From Gluconacetobacter liquefaciens (GTDB lineage: Bacteria > Pseudomonadota > Alphaproteobacteria > Acetobacterales > Acetobacteraceae), in the NCBI RefSeq assembly GCF_003350405.1, contig NZ_QQAW01000001.1:620001-684000 (forward strand): a DNA stretch of 64,000 nucleotides, in the 5' to 3' direction. Positions 52,767 through 61,205 of this stretch are shown here, in pieces. The notes under the pieces were generated by a model. The model was not told where the DNA came from, did no database searches, and saw only the letters and a program-made list of their open reading frames with translations. Both the position numbers and the translations under genes were made by a program. Within the stretch, counting starts at the first letter, position 1; each line of letters begins with the position of its first letter.

Positions 52767-54056
52767 ATGAGCGTGATACCGTCCCCTCGCAAGCTTTCCC
52801 GGCCCGCGCGCATATATGCGGTGGTGGTCGGGCTGACGTTCCTGTCGCTTCTGGTTTCGGCTGGCGTGCGTGCGACGCCGGGCGTGCTGATGATGCCGTT
52901 GCAGATGGAACTGGGCTGGAGCCGGGCCGGGATCTCGGCCACGGCGGCGTTCGGCATCTTTCTCTACGGCTTCGTCGGCCCGTTTTCGGCGGCGTTGATG
53001 CAGGCGGTGGGGATACGCCGCACGTTGGTCGGTGCGCTGATGCTGATCGGCGGAGCCAGTTTTCTGTCCCTGTTCATGACGCAGCCCTGGCAGTTCTTCG
53101 TAACCTGGGGTGTGCTGACCGGGCTGGGTACCGGGGCGGTGGCGATGGTGCTGGGGGCGACGGTGGTAAATCGCTGGTTCGTGGCCCGGCGCGGCACTGT
53201 GATGGGGCTGCTGGCAGCCAGCACGGCGACCGGATCGCTGTTCTTCCTGCCGGCGCTGGCGGCCTTGGCGCATGATCGCGGCTGGCGGGCGCCAGTGCTG
53301 GCCGTCACCATCGCCTGTTTGGTGTTGGTGCCGCTGGTTGCGCTGTGCCTGCCTGAGCATCCTGAGCGGCTGGGGCTTCTGCCGCATGGGGCGCCGCCGG
53401 ACTATGTTCCGCCGCCGCCGCCCGATCGGCATCCGTTGCGCATGGCAGTGGGGGCGTTGCGCGATGCGGTGGTGAAGCGCGATTTCTGGTTTCTGTTCCT
53501 GACCTTTTTTGTGTGCGGGTTTACCACCAATGGCCTGATCGGTACGCATTTCATCGCCATCTGTGCCGATCATGGGATCGGCGAGGTGCCGGCGGCGGGC
53601 TATCTGGCCATGATGGGGTTATGCGATCTGTTTGGCACCACCCTCTCCGGCTGGCTGACCGACCGGATGGACGCGCGCTGGCTGCTATTTTCCTATTACG
53701 GGCTGCGGGGTGTATCGCTGGTCGCTTTGCCGTTCTGCGATTTCTCACCTGCCAGCCTGACGGTTTTCGGTATTTTCTATGGGCTGGACTGGATTGCGAC
53801 CGTGCCGCCGACACTGCGTCTGGCCACTTCGGCATTTGGCGAGCGGGCGGCATCCGTGGTGTTTGGCTGGGTGGTGTTCGGGCACCAGATCGGCGCGGCC
53901 TGCGCCGCGTCGTTGGCTGGATTGCTGCGGCAGGCGCAGGGAAATTATCGCGACATGCTGGTGCTGGCCGGTTGCGCCGGGTTGCTGGCGGCGCTGATGG
54001 CGCTGGGAATCGGACGGGCTCCCTTGCGGAGTCTGCTGCCGGCAGGGGAACGGTAG
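52767..54056 (+). CDS. MFS transporter, monocarboxylate/oxalate-formate type
   Basis: 429-residue major-facilitator protein. Group marks are VRATPGVLMMPLQMELGWSR in helix 1-2, GVLTGLGTGAVAMVLGATVV in helix 4 and VNRWFVARRGTVMGLLAAST in loop 4-5 (the WFxxRRGxxxG pattern of the monocarboxylate porter/OFA group); PPPPPDRHPLR marks the central loop. Controlled by the divergent TetR. Substrate unknown. ATG 52767 has no clear Shine-Dalgarno because operator 2 fills the leader. Confidence 0.9.
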   Translation: MSVIPSPRKLSRPARIYAVVVGLTFLSLLVSAGVRATPGVLMMPLQMELGWSRAGISATAAFGIFLYGFVGPFSAALMQAVGIRRTLVGALMLIGGASFLSLFMTQPWQFFVTWGVLTGLGTGAVAMVLGATVVNRWFVARRGTVMGLLAASTATGSLFFLPALAALAHDRGWRAPVLAVTIACLVLVPLVALCLPEHPERLGLLPHGAPPDYVPPPPPDRHPLRMAVGALRDAVVKRDFWFLFLTFFVCGFTTNGLIGTHFIAICADHGIGEVPAAGYLAMMGLCDLFGTTLSGWLTDRMDARWLLFSYYGLRGVSLVALPFCDFSPASLTVFGIFYGLDWIATVPPTLRLATSAFGERAASVVFGWVVFGHQIGAACAASLAGLLRQAQGNYRDMLVLAGCAGLLAALMALGIGRAPLRSLLPAGER

Positions 54057-54128
54057 AAAAAAGCCTTTGCCCGCGCCTGGATCATGGCATGGATGTACTC
54101 ATGATTCCGGGAACGGGGCGGGAGGTTA

Positions 54129-54617
54129 TTACGGCAGCGGGTATCGGGTTACGGCCCGCTGCACGTTGACGTCGTTGACGTCTCTGACCGCGCGCATCCT
54201 GGCGTCGCGCCGGCAGTCGGAGCGTTCGATCGCCCGGCGCATTTCTCCGCTGAGTGCAGTGCTGTCGCCGCATACGGTCAATGCCGCACGGTCGATGCGT
54301 GAGACCAGATCGCCAACTCCGGAGGGGGTTGCCAGATCGGGCCGGTAATAGGGAACGGCTATCCGCTGGATTTCGCGTTCGCCCTGACCTTCGACCGTGA
54401 TCTCATCGGGGGGTGTGCTGCTGGTCTGGGCCCATGCGGGATGCGAAGGGCCCAGGAGGGGCGACAGGCCGGCCAGGATGAACAGGCCGATTCCGATCGT
54501 CCTGGCGCGGCGGGAAGAGTGAGACGATGTAGCTGCCGGACCTGGCGGGCCGAGAGCCGGTTTCGCCGGGTCGGCCTGCATAGGCGCCATACCATTCATC
54601 CGAACGGGATTGGTCAT
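54129..54617 (-). CDS. UrcA-family exported protein
   Basis: 162-residue protein with an internal signal-like helix (RARTIGIGLFILAGLSPLLG to HPAWAQ) after a long N-terminal extension, followed by the UrcA domain: VPYYRPDLATPSGVGDLVSR, IDRAALTVCG and SDCRRDARMRAVRDV, including the conserved Cys pair. UrcA proteins are small secreted proteins of unknown role in alphaproteobacteria. ATG 54617 lies behind GGAG. Confidence 0.8.
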   Translation of the reverse strand: MTNPVRMNGMAPMQADPAKPALGPPGPAATSSHSSRRARTIGIGLFILAGLSPLLGPSHPAWAQTSSTPPDEITVEGQGEREIQRIAVPYYRPDLATPSGVGDLVSRIDRAALTVCGDSTALSGEMRRAIERSDCRRDARMRAVRDVNDVNVQRAVTRYPLP

Positions 54618-54651
54618 GACACACGCGCTCCAAGATCCACCTGGAAGGATG

Positions 54652-54694
54652 TCAGACGGCCCTGCCGAAGATGCCCTCCGGCAGGGCCGTCTGA
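54652..54694. terminator. 16-bp perfect hairpin
   Basis: TCAGACGGCCCTGCCG (54652-54667) pairs perfectly with CGGCAGGGCCGTCTGA (54679-54694) across an 11-base loop. It lies 108 bp downstream of the minus-strand lysine dehydrogenase gene and upstream of urcA. No T-run; a transcript-end hairpin or intergenic palindrome. Confidence 0.6.
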
Positions 54695-54801
54695 CGGTTC
54701 ATTCTCTATGCCTGTGACCCGGTGGAAACCAGATCACATTCGGCAGGACCATGACCGCTGTCACGCAGCGGGCGCATGTCGGGGCGCGGTGGGGCAGACG
54801 C

Positions 54802-55893
54802 TCAAGCCGTCTGGCGGCGGCCCTGATAGACGCGGCCGAAGCGGTTTTCGAGGAAGGCGGACAGTGCGATGTCTTCCTGCCGGATGACGCCCCGTGCCGG
54901 GAGGTGGCCGTCTTTCAACAGGTCCAGCACCGCGCAGATCGCGCCGGCGGTGGTGATCTGGATTGCCGTGCGCGGGCGGCCGTTGACCGTCTCGCCATAG
55001 ATGCGGCGGACGAAGCTTTCCTGGGTCAGCCGCCCGTCGCGCCAGCCGGAGACGGTGACGAAGACCAGCACGATGTCCTGTTGCGTGACGGGCAGCGCGT
55101 ATTCCAGGATATCCTTGAAGATATCACGCCTTTCCGCCAGGCGCAGGTCGCGCAGCAGCATCTTCATGGCCTGGGCGTGGCCGGGGTAGCGGATGGTGCG
55201 GTAGTTGAGCTCGCGCACCGCGCCTGCATAGGTCTCGCACAGGGAGCCAAGGCCGCCGGAGGTGTTGAAGGCTTCGTATGTCACGCCGTCGACCCCCAGC
55301 GTCTCCAGCCCTTCCAGGGCCGGTACCATATGGCGTTCGCCGCCGACGATGGCCTCGCAGGGTTCGATATATTCATTGATGACGCCGTCGGTGCTCCAGG
55401 TGAGGTTGTAGCCCAGCGCGTTGGAGGGAAATTCCGGCAGCGCGCCGACGCGTAGATGGATCGTGTCCAGCTTTTCGAAACGCTGGGCGATGTCGTGGGC
55501 GACGATGGAGACGAAGCCGGGGGCGAGGCCGCATTGCGGGATGAAGGTGGATTGGGCGCCCTCGGCCAGCGCGCGGACCGCGCGGGTGCTGGCGACGTCT
55601 TCCGTCAGGTCGAGATAGTGGATGCCGGCCGTGGCGGCGGCGGTGGCGATGGCGGTCGTCAGGTGATAGGGGGCGGCGGAGAGGACGGCGTAATGGCCCT
55701 CCATCAGCGGTGCGAGGGCGCCGTCCCTGGCGATATCGACCCGTACCTTGCGCACCTGGGGGCCCACATCGGCGCGATCGAGGCCCGGCTGGTCGCGGTC
55801 GATCAGCGTGACGGCGTAATCGCCGGTCGCATCCAGGAAGTCCGCGATCGTCGAACCGATCTTGCCTGCGCCGACAACGAGTATCTTCTTCAT
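54802..55893 (-). CDS. lysDH: L-lysine 6-dehydrogenase (saccharopine dehydrogenase-like)
   Basis: 363-residue NAD(P)-dependent enzyme of the saccharopine dehydrogenase-like family. KKILVVGAGKIGSTIADFLD (nucleotide site), HYAVLSAAPYHLTTAIATAA, GIHYLDLTEDVASTRAVRAL, IPQCGLAPGFVSIVAHDIAQ, SNALGYNLTWSTDGVINEYI, EAFNTSGGLGSLCETYAGAV match the rhizobial lysine 6-dehydrogenase group, which oxidises L-lysine to aminoadipate semialdehyde/piperideine-6-carboxylate. That product is the substrate of AmaB encoded at 47.8 kb. Divergent from an Lrp-type regulator. Start ATG 55893. Confidence 0.88.
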   Translation of the reverse strand: MKKILVVGAGKIGSTIADFLDATGDYAVTLIDRDQPGLDRADVGPQVRKVRVDIARDGALAPLMEGHYAVLSAAPYHLTTAIATAAATAGIHYLDLTEDVASTRAVRALAEGAQSTFIPQCGLAPGFVSIVAHDIAQRFEKLDTIHLRVGALPEFPSNALGYNLTWSTDGVINEYIEPCEAIVGGERHMVPALEGLETLGVDGVTYEAFNTSGGLGSLCETYAGAVRELNYRTIRYPGHAQAMKMLLRDLRLAERRDIFKDILEYALPVTQQDIVLVFVTVSGWRDGRLTQESFVRRIYGETVNGRPRTAIQITTAGAICAVLDLLKDGHLPARGVIRQEDIALSAFLENRFGRVYQGRRQTA

Positions 55894-56003
55894 GCCAATC
55901 GTTCCTGATGCTGATGCGATACGGAAATGGAACGAAGGAACGGGGCCGGACACAATGGACAGCGTGACGTGCGATCGGTGCTTTCTTTCGGCGAAATGTC
56001 GGA

Positions 56004-56009
56004 TATAAT
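56004..56009 (+). promoter_or_regulatory. Perfect -10 box, leaderless promoter of the Lrp gene
   Basis: TATAAT ends 7 bases before ATG 56017, so transcription would start at or next to the start codon, giving a leaderless mRNA. The -35 region (around 55981) is weak, as expected for a regulated promoter. Confidence 0.5.
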
Positions 56010-56016
56010 CGGCATT

Positions 56017-56466
56017 ATGCAACCCGACGAGACGGACAGAACCCTGTTGGCCCTGCTGGAGGGCAATGCGCGGATGTCGACCGTGGCGCTCGCACGCCGT
56101 GTCGGCCTGTCGCGCACCACGGTGCAGAGCCGGATCGAGCGGATGGAGCGGGCCGGGGTGATTGCCGGCTATACGACGGTGACCCCCGCCCATGATGCCG
56201 ATGCAGTGCGGGCGCATGTGATGATCACGATCACGCCCCGGCATGCGGCCTCGGTCGAAGCCGCGCTGCGCCCGATCCGCGAAATTCGCGAACTGCATGC
56301 CGTCAGCGGCATGGTGGACATGATCGCCATCGTAGGCGCGGGCTCGACCGAGACCATCAACCGGGTGATCGACCGGATTGGCATGTTGGACGGGGTGGAA
56401 CGTACGACCTCGGCGATCATTCTTTCCACCCGGTTCCGGCGGCGGGGGCAGGCGAATCTTTCCTGA
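56017..56466 (+). CDS. Lrp/AsnC-family regulator
   Basis: 149-residue regulator of usual length. HTH DRTLLALLEGNARMSTVALA and RRVGLSRTTVQSRIERMERA (residues about 6-45), then the RAM effector domain (ADAVRAHVMITITPRHAASV, ELHAVSGMVDMIAIVGAGST). Divergent from the lysine 6-dehydrogenase gene, which it probably activates with lysine or a related amino acid as effector, as Lrp-type LysR-independent regulators do for lysine catabolism elsewhere. ATG 56017 is preferred over 55996 because a TATAAT box lies between them. Confidence 0.9.
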   Translation: MQPDETDRTLLALLEGNARMSTVALARRVGLSRTTVQSRIERMERAGVIAGYTTVTPAHDADAVRAHVMITITPRHAASVEAALRPIREIRELHAVSGMVDMIAIVGAGSTETINRVIDRIGMLDGVERTTSAIILSTRFRRRGQANLS

Positions 56467-56488
56467 CCCGCCAGTTGCTGATGATGCG

Positions 56489-56707
56489 TCAGCGCTGTGA
56501 TTGCAGGATCGCCCGCGCGAACGAGGTGGTGGGATCGAAGAATTGGCTTTTGAGAGCCTGACCGAACATGCGGTCTGGTGAGCGAGAGCGGCCCTGATGG
56601 CCGCCCGCCGCGAAGCGCGGGAAACGCGCGTCGGATCGCGACCAGGGCGCATTTTCGGTCAGGTTCTGCGTGATGGATCGTGTCCGCACGTACTCTGGTG
56701 TCGTCAT
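56489..56707 (-). CDS. Possible small basic protein
   Basis: 72-residue frame from ATG 56707 (starts TTPEYVRTRSITQNL) rich in Arg, Ser and Phe, ending FFDPTTSFARAILQSQR. It lies in the 360-bp gap between the Lrp and Cys-rich protein genes and overlaps nothing. The upstream purine signal is weak and no family is recognised, so it may not be expressed. Confidence 0.3.
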   Translation of the reverse strand: MTTPEYVRTRSITQNLTENAPWSRSDARFPRFAAGGHQGRSRSPDRMFGQALKSQFFDPTTSFARAILQSQR

Positions 56708-56825
56708 TGACTGGGGCTCTTGCCCGACCCGCCCTCCTTGGGGTCGGCTCGAACTATCGGGCAGGCAATGCGTTGAAAAAGCGATATTTGCGGGCAATCG
56801 TCCCAGTAACCGAGGAGGCGCGACC

Positions 56826-57083
56826 TTGAGACGTTCAGCATTGGTCCCATTTGTCCTTGCCGCCCTCTTTTTCGGGACGGCGCAGGCCGCGTCTCGCCAG
56901 GAGCAGAGCGCGGCCTGTCGGGGGGATGCCATCAAGCTGTGTACCTTCGCCATTCCGAACGAAGACAAGATAACGGCCTGCATGAAGAAGAAGGTCGATC
57001 AGCTTTCGCCGCGCTGCCGGGCGATGTTCGAGCCGGCGGCAAAGAAGAAGCATCGCCAAAGCAGGGCGAAGACGCCTTCGTGA
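56826..57083 (+). CDS. Small exported cysteine-rich protein
   Basis: 85-residue protein starting at TTG 56826 behind a strong GAGGAGG ribosome-binding site. Signal peptide RRSALVPFVLAALFFGTAQA, then a mature part with four Cys (SAACRGDAIKLCTFAIPNED, ITACMKKKV, LSPRCRAMF), the spacing of the Cys-rich (GLG1-type) repeat found in small periplasmic proteins, and a Lys/Arg-rich tail (AAKKKHRQSRAK). Function unknown. Confidence 0.7.
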   Translation: MRRSALVPFVLAALFFGTAQAASRQEQSAACRGDAIKLCTFAIPNEDKITACMKKKVDQLSPRCRAMFEPAAKKKHRQSRAKTPS

Positions 57084-57403
57084 CTGGACCCTGACCCGCC
57101 TGCGATGAATTGCCGGATGGGGCAGAGGCTCCCTCGCGTTGATCGCATGCCTGCCCCGGTGCCGGACGGTGAAATGAGGCTGGTGCGGGCGGAGAGCGGG
57201 AAGGGACAAAGGAACCGGGGCAGCGGCGTTCCGTTCACGTCTTGTTGTGCCGGTGGGGGTGGGCGGCAAGATGCGGGCTGGCTGGAATTTTCGCATGGCG
57301 TGCATGCGGATATTCGCGGCGAGGCTCTGCCCGCCTGCGTGCCGTCCGGACAGGCGCGTTTCACGATCCGCTGACCTGAGTGATACTTTTCGGGAGATAT
57401 TGG
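57084..57403. other. Intergenic region upstream of poxB
   Basis: 320 bp between the Cys-rich protein and poxB. It should hold the poxB promoter. Frames here have no coding character and no clear repeat or promoter consensus was recognised; CGGGAGAT at 57390-57397 is the poxB ribosome-binding site. Confidence 0.5.
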
Positions 57404-59140
57404 ATGCCTGCCAGCACCGTCGCCGATCTGATTGCCGATACGCTTGTCGAAGCCGGTGTGAGCCGGATTTACGGCATTGTCGGCGATAGTCTCAATGGTC
57501 TGACCGAGGCATTGCGTCTGCGGCCCGCGATCGAGTGGGTGCATGTGCGTCATGAGGAGGTCGCGGCGTTTGCGGCCGCCGGCGAAGCGCAGGTGACGGA
57601 CGGACTGGCCGTCTGCGCGGGGTCGTGCGGGCCGGGGAATCTGCATCTGATCAACGGCCTGTTCGACGCGCATCGCAGCCGGACGCCGGTGCTGGCTATT
57701 GCGGCGCAGATTCCGTCGGCCGAGATAGGCGGTGGGTATTTCCAGGAAACGCATCCGCAGAACCTGTTTCGCGAATGCAGCCATTATTGCGAACTCGTCT
57801 CCGACCCCGCGCAGCTTCCCTATGTGCTGGAAAATGCCATTCGGGCCGCCGTGGGGCAGCGCGGCGTGGCGGTGGTGGTGATACCGGGAGATGTCGCGCT
57901 GCGGCCGGCGCCGGCGCGCGCGCCGGCCGGGCGGCGGGCGTTGCTGCCGCCGCAGCCGCGCGTGCTGCCGGCGGAGGCCGAACTGGATGCGCTGGCGGAG
58001 ATGCTGAACGGTGCCGCACGTATTACCCTGTTCTGCGGACGGGGATGTGCCGGGGCGCATGGGCCGCTCATGCAACTGGCGGAGGTGCTGAAGAGCCCGA
58101 CCGTACATGCCCTCGGTGGCAAGGAGTGGGTTGAATACGACAATCCCTATGATGTCGGCATGACGGGCTTTATCGGGTTTTCGTCGGGTTATGCCGCCAT
58201 GCAGGGATGTGACCTGCTGCTGATGCTTGGGACCGATTTTCCGTACAAGCAGTTTCTGCCTACGGATGCCCGGATCGTGCAGGTGGATATCCGGCCGGAG
58301 AATCTTGGGCGGCGCTGCAAGCTGGATCTGGGGCTGGTCGGAGATGTGGGGACGACGATCACCGCGCTGCTGCCGAAGCTGACAGTGAAGGCGGACCGGA
58401 CGCATCTGGACACCAGCCTGGGCCTTTATGCCAAGGCCCGCGAGGGGTTGGATGATCTGGCGGTCGGTACGCCGGGGCGCAGGCCGATTCATCCCCAGTA
58501 TCTCGCGAAACTGGTCAGCGAGGCGGCGTCGGACGACGCCGTGTTTACGGCGGATGTCGGCACGCCGACCATCTGGGCCGCCCGTTACCTCAAGATGAAT
58601 GGCAGGCGCCGTCTGGTCGGATCGTGGGTGCATGGGTCGATGGCCAATGCCATGGCGCATGCGATCGGTATTCAGGCGGCGCAGCCGGGGCGGCAGGTCG
58701 TATCGTTGTCGGGCGATGGCGGATTTACCATGCTGATGGGGGACCTGATCACGCTGACGCAGCAGAAGCTGCCGGTGAAAATTGTTATATTCAATAATGG
58801 CGTACTGGGTTTCGTGGCGTTGGAGATGAAAGCGGCGGGGTTTGTCGATGTCGGGGTCGACCTGAAGAATCCGGATTTCGCGGCGATGGCGCGGGCTATG
58901 GGCATCCATGCCATGCGGGTGGAAGATCCGGGCGATCTGCCGGGGGCTGTGGCCGAAATCATGGCGCATGACGGGCCGGCGTTGCTGGACGTGGTGACTG
59001 CCACGCAGGAACTTTCCCTGCCGCCGACGATCAAGGCCGAGCAGGTGAAGGGATTCAGCCTCTATATCCTGCGGGCGATCATGAACGGGCGCGGGGATGA
59101 AATCCTCGATCTCGCCAAGACCAATCTGCTCAAACGCTGA
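57404..59140 (+). CDS. poxB: Pyruvate oxidase (pyruvate:quinone oxidoreductase)
   Basis: 578-residue ThDP/FAD enzyme that decarboxylates pyruvate to acetate and CO2, passing electrons to ubiquinone at the membrane. It follows E. coli PoxB closely: [15 protein letters not shown] (ThDP-activating Glu), [60 protein letters not shown], ThDP motif [18 protein letters not shown] ending NN, and the C-terminal lipid-binding helix [23 protein letters not shown] 57404 is chosen; the frame is open 8 codons further. Central to acetate formation in acetic acid bacteria. Confidence 0.96.
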   Translation: MPASTVADLIADTLVEAGVSRIYGIVGDSLNGLTEALRLRPAIEWVHVRHEEVAAFAAAGEAQVTDGLAVCAGSCGPGNLHLINGLFDAHRSRTPVLAIAAQIPSAEIGGGYFQETHPQNLFRECSHYCELVSDPAQLPYVLENAIRAAVGQRGVAVVVIPGDVALRPAPARAPAGRRALLPPQPRVLPAEAELDALAEMLNGAARITLFCGRGCAGAHGPLMQLAEVLKSPTVHALGGKEWVEYDNPYDVGMTGFIGFSSGYAAMQGCDLLLMLGTDFPYKQFLPTDARIVQVDIRPENLGRRCKLDLGLVGDVGTTITALLPKLTVKADRTHLDTSLGLYAKAREGLDDLAVGTPGRRPIHPQYLAKLVSEAASDDAVFTADVGTPTIWAARYLKMNGRRRLVGSWVHGSMANAMAHAIGIQAAQPGRQVVSLSGDGGFTMLMGDLITLTQQKLPVKIVIFNNGVLGFVALEMKAAGFVDVGVDLKNPDFAAMARAMGIHAMRVEDPGDLPGAVAEIMAHDGPALLDVVTATQELSLPPTIKAEQVKGFSLYILRAIMNGRGDEILDLAKTNLLKR

Positions 59141-59212
59141 GACGGATTGTCTGGGCAGAGGGCGCGGCCTGTGACCGGAGCCTGTGAGACAGCAATACGG
59201 TCTGGAAAACGC

Positions 59213-59232
59213 GGGGGGGGGGGGGGGGGGGG
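59213..59232 (+). repeat. Homopolymer tract of 20 G
   Basis: Twenty consecutive G residues between the convergent poxB and MAPEG genes. Such a tract is prone to slippage and its length is likely variable between cells or between sequencing runs. It lies 33 bp after the MAPEG stop side and is not inside a gene. Confidence 0.95.
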
Positions 59233-59264
59233 CATGCCGTCCGTGCGTGTTCTCTGGCCGGTTC

Positions 59265-59651
59265 TCAGAATATCTGGATGATGATCAGTAAGGTTCCGGC
59301 CACGCCTGTCAGCCATGCCAGCGTACGGATGCCGGTAACGCCGGTGATGTAGCATCCGGCATGCACCACTCGTGCTCCCAGGAACAGCCAGGCGCCCAGC
59401 ACGGTCATGACGTTGGAAATGCTCGCGAAACGTGCGGTGAGCACGACAATGGCGAAGGGAAGCAGGTTCTCCACCAAGTTGCGGTGCGCGCGCAGGCCGC
59501 GCCCCGCGGCACCCGTTGGTTCGGGGATGTCTTCGCGATTGCCGATCAGGGCGGCCTGTCCGGTCTGGCGGGCATGGAGCGGCCCGTAGAGCGCGGGCAG
59601 GGCGAGGCAGAGGATGGCGGAGCATAGGAGGGCCCAGAGTTCCGACGTCAT
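59265..59651 (-). CDS. MAPEG-family membrane protein
   Basis: 128-residue four-helix membrane protein. Family signs: helix 1 ELWALLCSAILCLALPALYG, GAAGRGLRAHRNLVENLLPF (the RxxRAxxNxxE motif of MAPEG), then ASISNVMTVLGAWLFLGARV and GVTGIRTLAWLTGVAGTLLI. Eukaryotic members are glutathione-dependent; the bacterial role is unknown. ATG 59651 behind AGAGGCAGG. Convergent with poxB across the G20 tract. Confidence 0.9.
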   Translation of the reverse strand: MTSELWALLCSAILCLALPALYGPLHARQTGQAALIGNREDIPEPTGAAGRGLRAHRNLVENLLPFAIVVLTARFASISNVMTVLGAWLFLGARVVHAGCYITGVTGIRTLAWLTGVAGTLLIIIQIF

Positions 59652-59808
59652 GATGGGCCTGCCTCTTGCATCAGAAGGAAGAACGGGCACCGGGCGCAAC
59701 ACGGACGGTCGGCGCAAGTTCGGACCGGAAAAAATGAGCCCTGTCGGTGCATCGGGGCGGGACCCTTCATCAGGTGCGCTCCGATGCGTGGCGGAGAGGT
59801 CTTGCGGG

Positions 59809-60090
59809 TTAGGGTGAGGGATTGTCCGGCTTGATCGGCGGCGGCGGTCTGCCCGGCCTTTCCGGTGGGGGCGGGGAGCGGGTGGTGACGCCGGGGATCT
59901 TTCTGTTGCTCGGGTCCTTGAGGGGACATGGCCCCGTCTTGCTCCGATCTTTCTCGTTCATGCATTTCTCTTCGTGCGCATGGGAAGAAGACGGGGGAGG
60001 TGGGGGGTGGGCGCCTTGCGCCGATGCGGGCGACATCATGGAACATGTGAGGCCCGTTATAATAAAAGCATATTTCGTGAAATGTGCCAT
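59809..60090 (-). CDS. Small exported proline-rich protein
   Basis: 93-residue protein: signal peptide AHFTKYAFIITGLTCSMMSP ending ASA, then a mature part with two Pro runs (HPPPPPSSSHAHEEKC; SPPPPERPGRPPPPIKPDNP) and two Cys. ATG 60090 follows GGAGGATTCT, a strong site. Low complexity makes homology hard to judge. Possibly a cell-envelope linker-type protein. Confidence 0.55.
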   Translation of the reverse strand: MAHFTKYAFIITGLTCSMMSPASAQGAHPPPPPSSSHAHEEKCMNEKDRSKTGPCPLKDPSNRKIPGVTTRSPPPPERPGRPPPPIKPDNPSP

Positions 60091-60455
60091 AGAATCCTCC
60101 ATTGCATCGGGTATCAGATGGCTCTGCACCTCAGGAGGGAAACGGTGGGAAAGGGCGATCTTTTCCGAAAGGGCGGAAATTTAAAAAATATTGGAATAAA
60201 ATGGATGAATGGGCGATCGGCATGGAGTCCCAGCATGTTGCTGGGGGCTTCACGAGTCTGTGATGGTGGAGCGGGGGACGAATGTCTCTGTAATATCAGT
60301 GGAGTTCGTCATCTGGATTTGTTTTCAAAAAATCATTTCTAAAAAAGAAAATTTTGAAACTCCTCTCGTAGAGGTGTATTCAATCGGGTGTGGGCCGTGT
60401 CGTCCGGGATGTGCAGCGCGATGCATGGCTCGACCTTGGACAGCAGGAGCATGCC
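60091..60455. promoter_or_regulatory. AT-rich divergent region between proline-rich and KGG protein genes
   Basis: 365 bp, distinctly AT-rich (AAATTTAAAAAATATTGGAA near 60176). It must hold promoters for both small genes. GTTTTCAAAA (from 60320) and ATTTTGAAAC (to 60361) form an imperfect inverted repeat around a T/A-rich loop, akin in composition to the hairpins at 36720 and 47722. No coding frame is convincing. Confidence 0.4.
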
Positions 60456-60728
60456 ATGATTTCACTGGAAAAATATCATTCATTCCTCGTGCGCGCGGCG
60501 GATAAAGGTGGCAGCAGTGGCGGGAGCCATAATCCTGGCCATTTTACTCAGGATCGAGAAAAGGCAGCCGAGGCCGGGCGCAAGGGTGGCCAGCATAGCC
60601 ATGGCAATGTCGGGCATAGTGCCGGTGGCGCCGAGCATAAAGCGGGCAATTTTGCCGATGATCCCGAGAAGGCGGCGGAGGCCGGCCGCAAGGGGGGCCA
60701 TGCGTCCCATTCCCATAAGGGTGCATGA
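60456..60728 (+). CDS. KGG-domain stress protein (GsiB/Con-10-like)
   Basis: 90-residue hydrophilic protein with two repeats of the KGG motif: GHFTQDREKAAEAGRKGGQH and GNFADDPEKAAEAGRKGGHA, with Gly/Ser/His linkers (SSGGSHNP; HSHGNVGHSAGG). KGG proteins accumulate under stress or stationary phase and are thought to act as hydrophilin-like protectants. ATG 60456 lies behind CAGGAG. A 10-bp hairpin follows at 60861-60895. Confidence 0.88.
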   Translation: MISLEKYHSFLVRAADKGGSSGGSHNPGHFTQDREKAAEAGRKGGQHSHGNVGHSAGGAEHKAGNFADDPEKAAEAGRKGGHASHSHKGA

Positions 60729-60860
60729 AGCGGGGTGGGGACTCTGTCCGGTAGAGGACGGCGCTTGATGGAGTGTGCCGGAAGGGGGGGCGCGGCTGAC
60801 GACAGGGGGCGTGCCCGATCGTAGCCGGGTTTGGAGCGCTTTTCGGACACTCGGTTTTAG

Positions 60861-60895
60861 GAAACCCGGCTGGCGGATGACGTCGGCCGGGTTTC
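60861..60895 (+). terminator. Hairpin downstream of the KGG gene
   Basis: GAAACCCGGC (60861-60870) pairs perfectly with GCCGGGTTTC (60886-60895), loop 15 bases, followed by TGACATTTTCC. It lies 132 bp after the KGG stop. The remaining 477-bp gap to the next gene also holds GTGAGAA-CGGA-TTCTCAC (61013-61030), a 7-bp stem; nothing else was recognised there. Confidence 0.55.
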
Positions 60896-61205
60896 TGACA
60901 TTTTCCGGCACGCGGTGTCTTTCTGTTTTTCCTGAAAGGAAAATTCATGGAGAACCGTTTGAGAATGTGCCGGGAGAGGGAACCTTCCCAAACCTTTGAC
61001 GGGCAAGGCAGGGTGAGAACGGATTCTCACACACTGGTGTAGAGGATTTTTGAAAACCGGCTTATGTCTGGCGCTTTGGGGCTTTCGCGTGACGCTACGC
61101 TTTTCGGCGCGTCATAAGCGGCAGGGGCGTGCTGTGGAGCACTCGTCTGCGGTCTGGCTGTCGGGCAGGGTAGAAAACTGATCCATTCAGTTGAAGGAAT
61201 TCGTC

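Noticed and set aside
57105-57374. 89-codon frame upstream of poxB
   Set aside because: No motif or signal peptide and no good start; looks like chance in GC-rich DNA.
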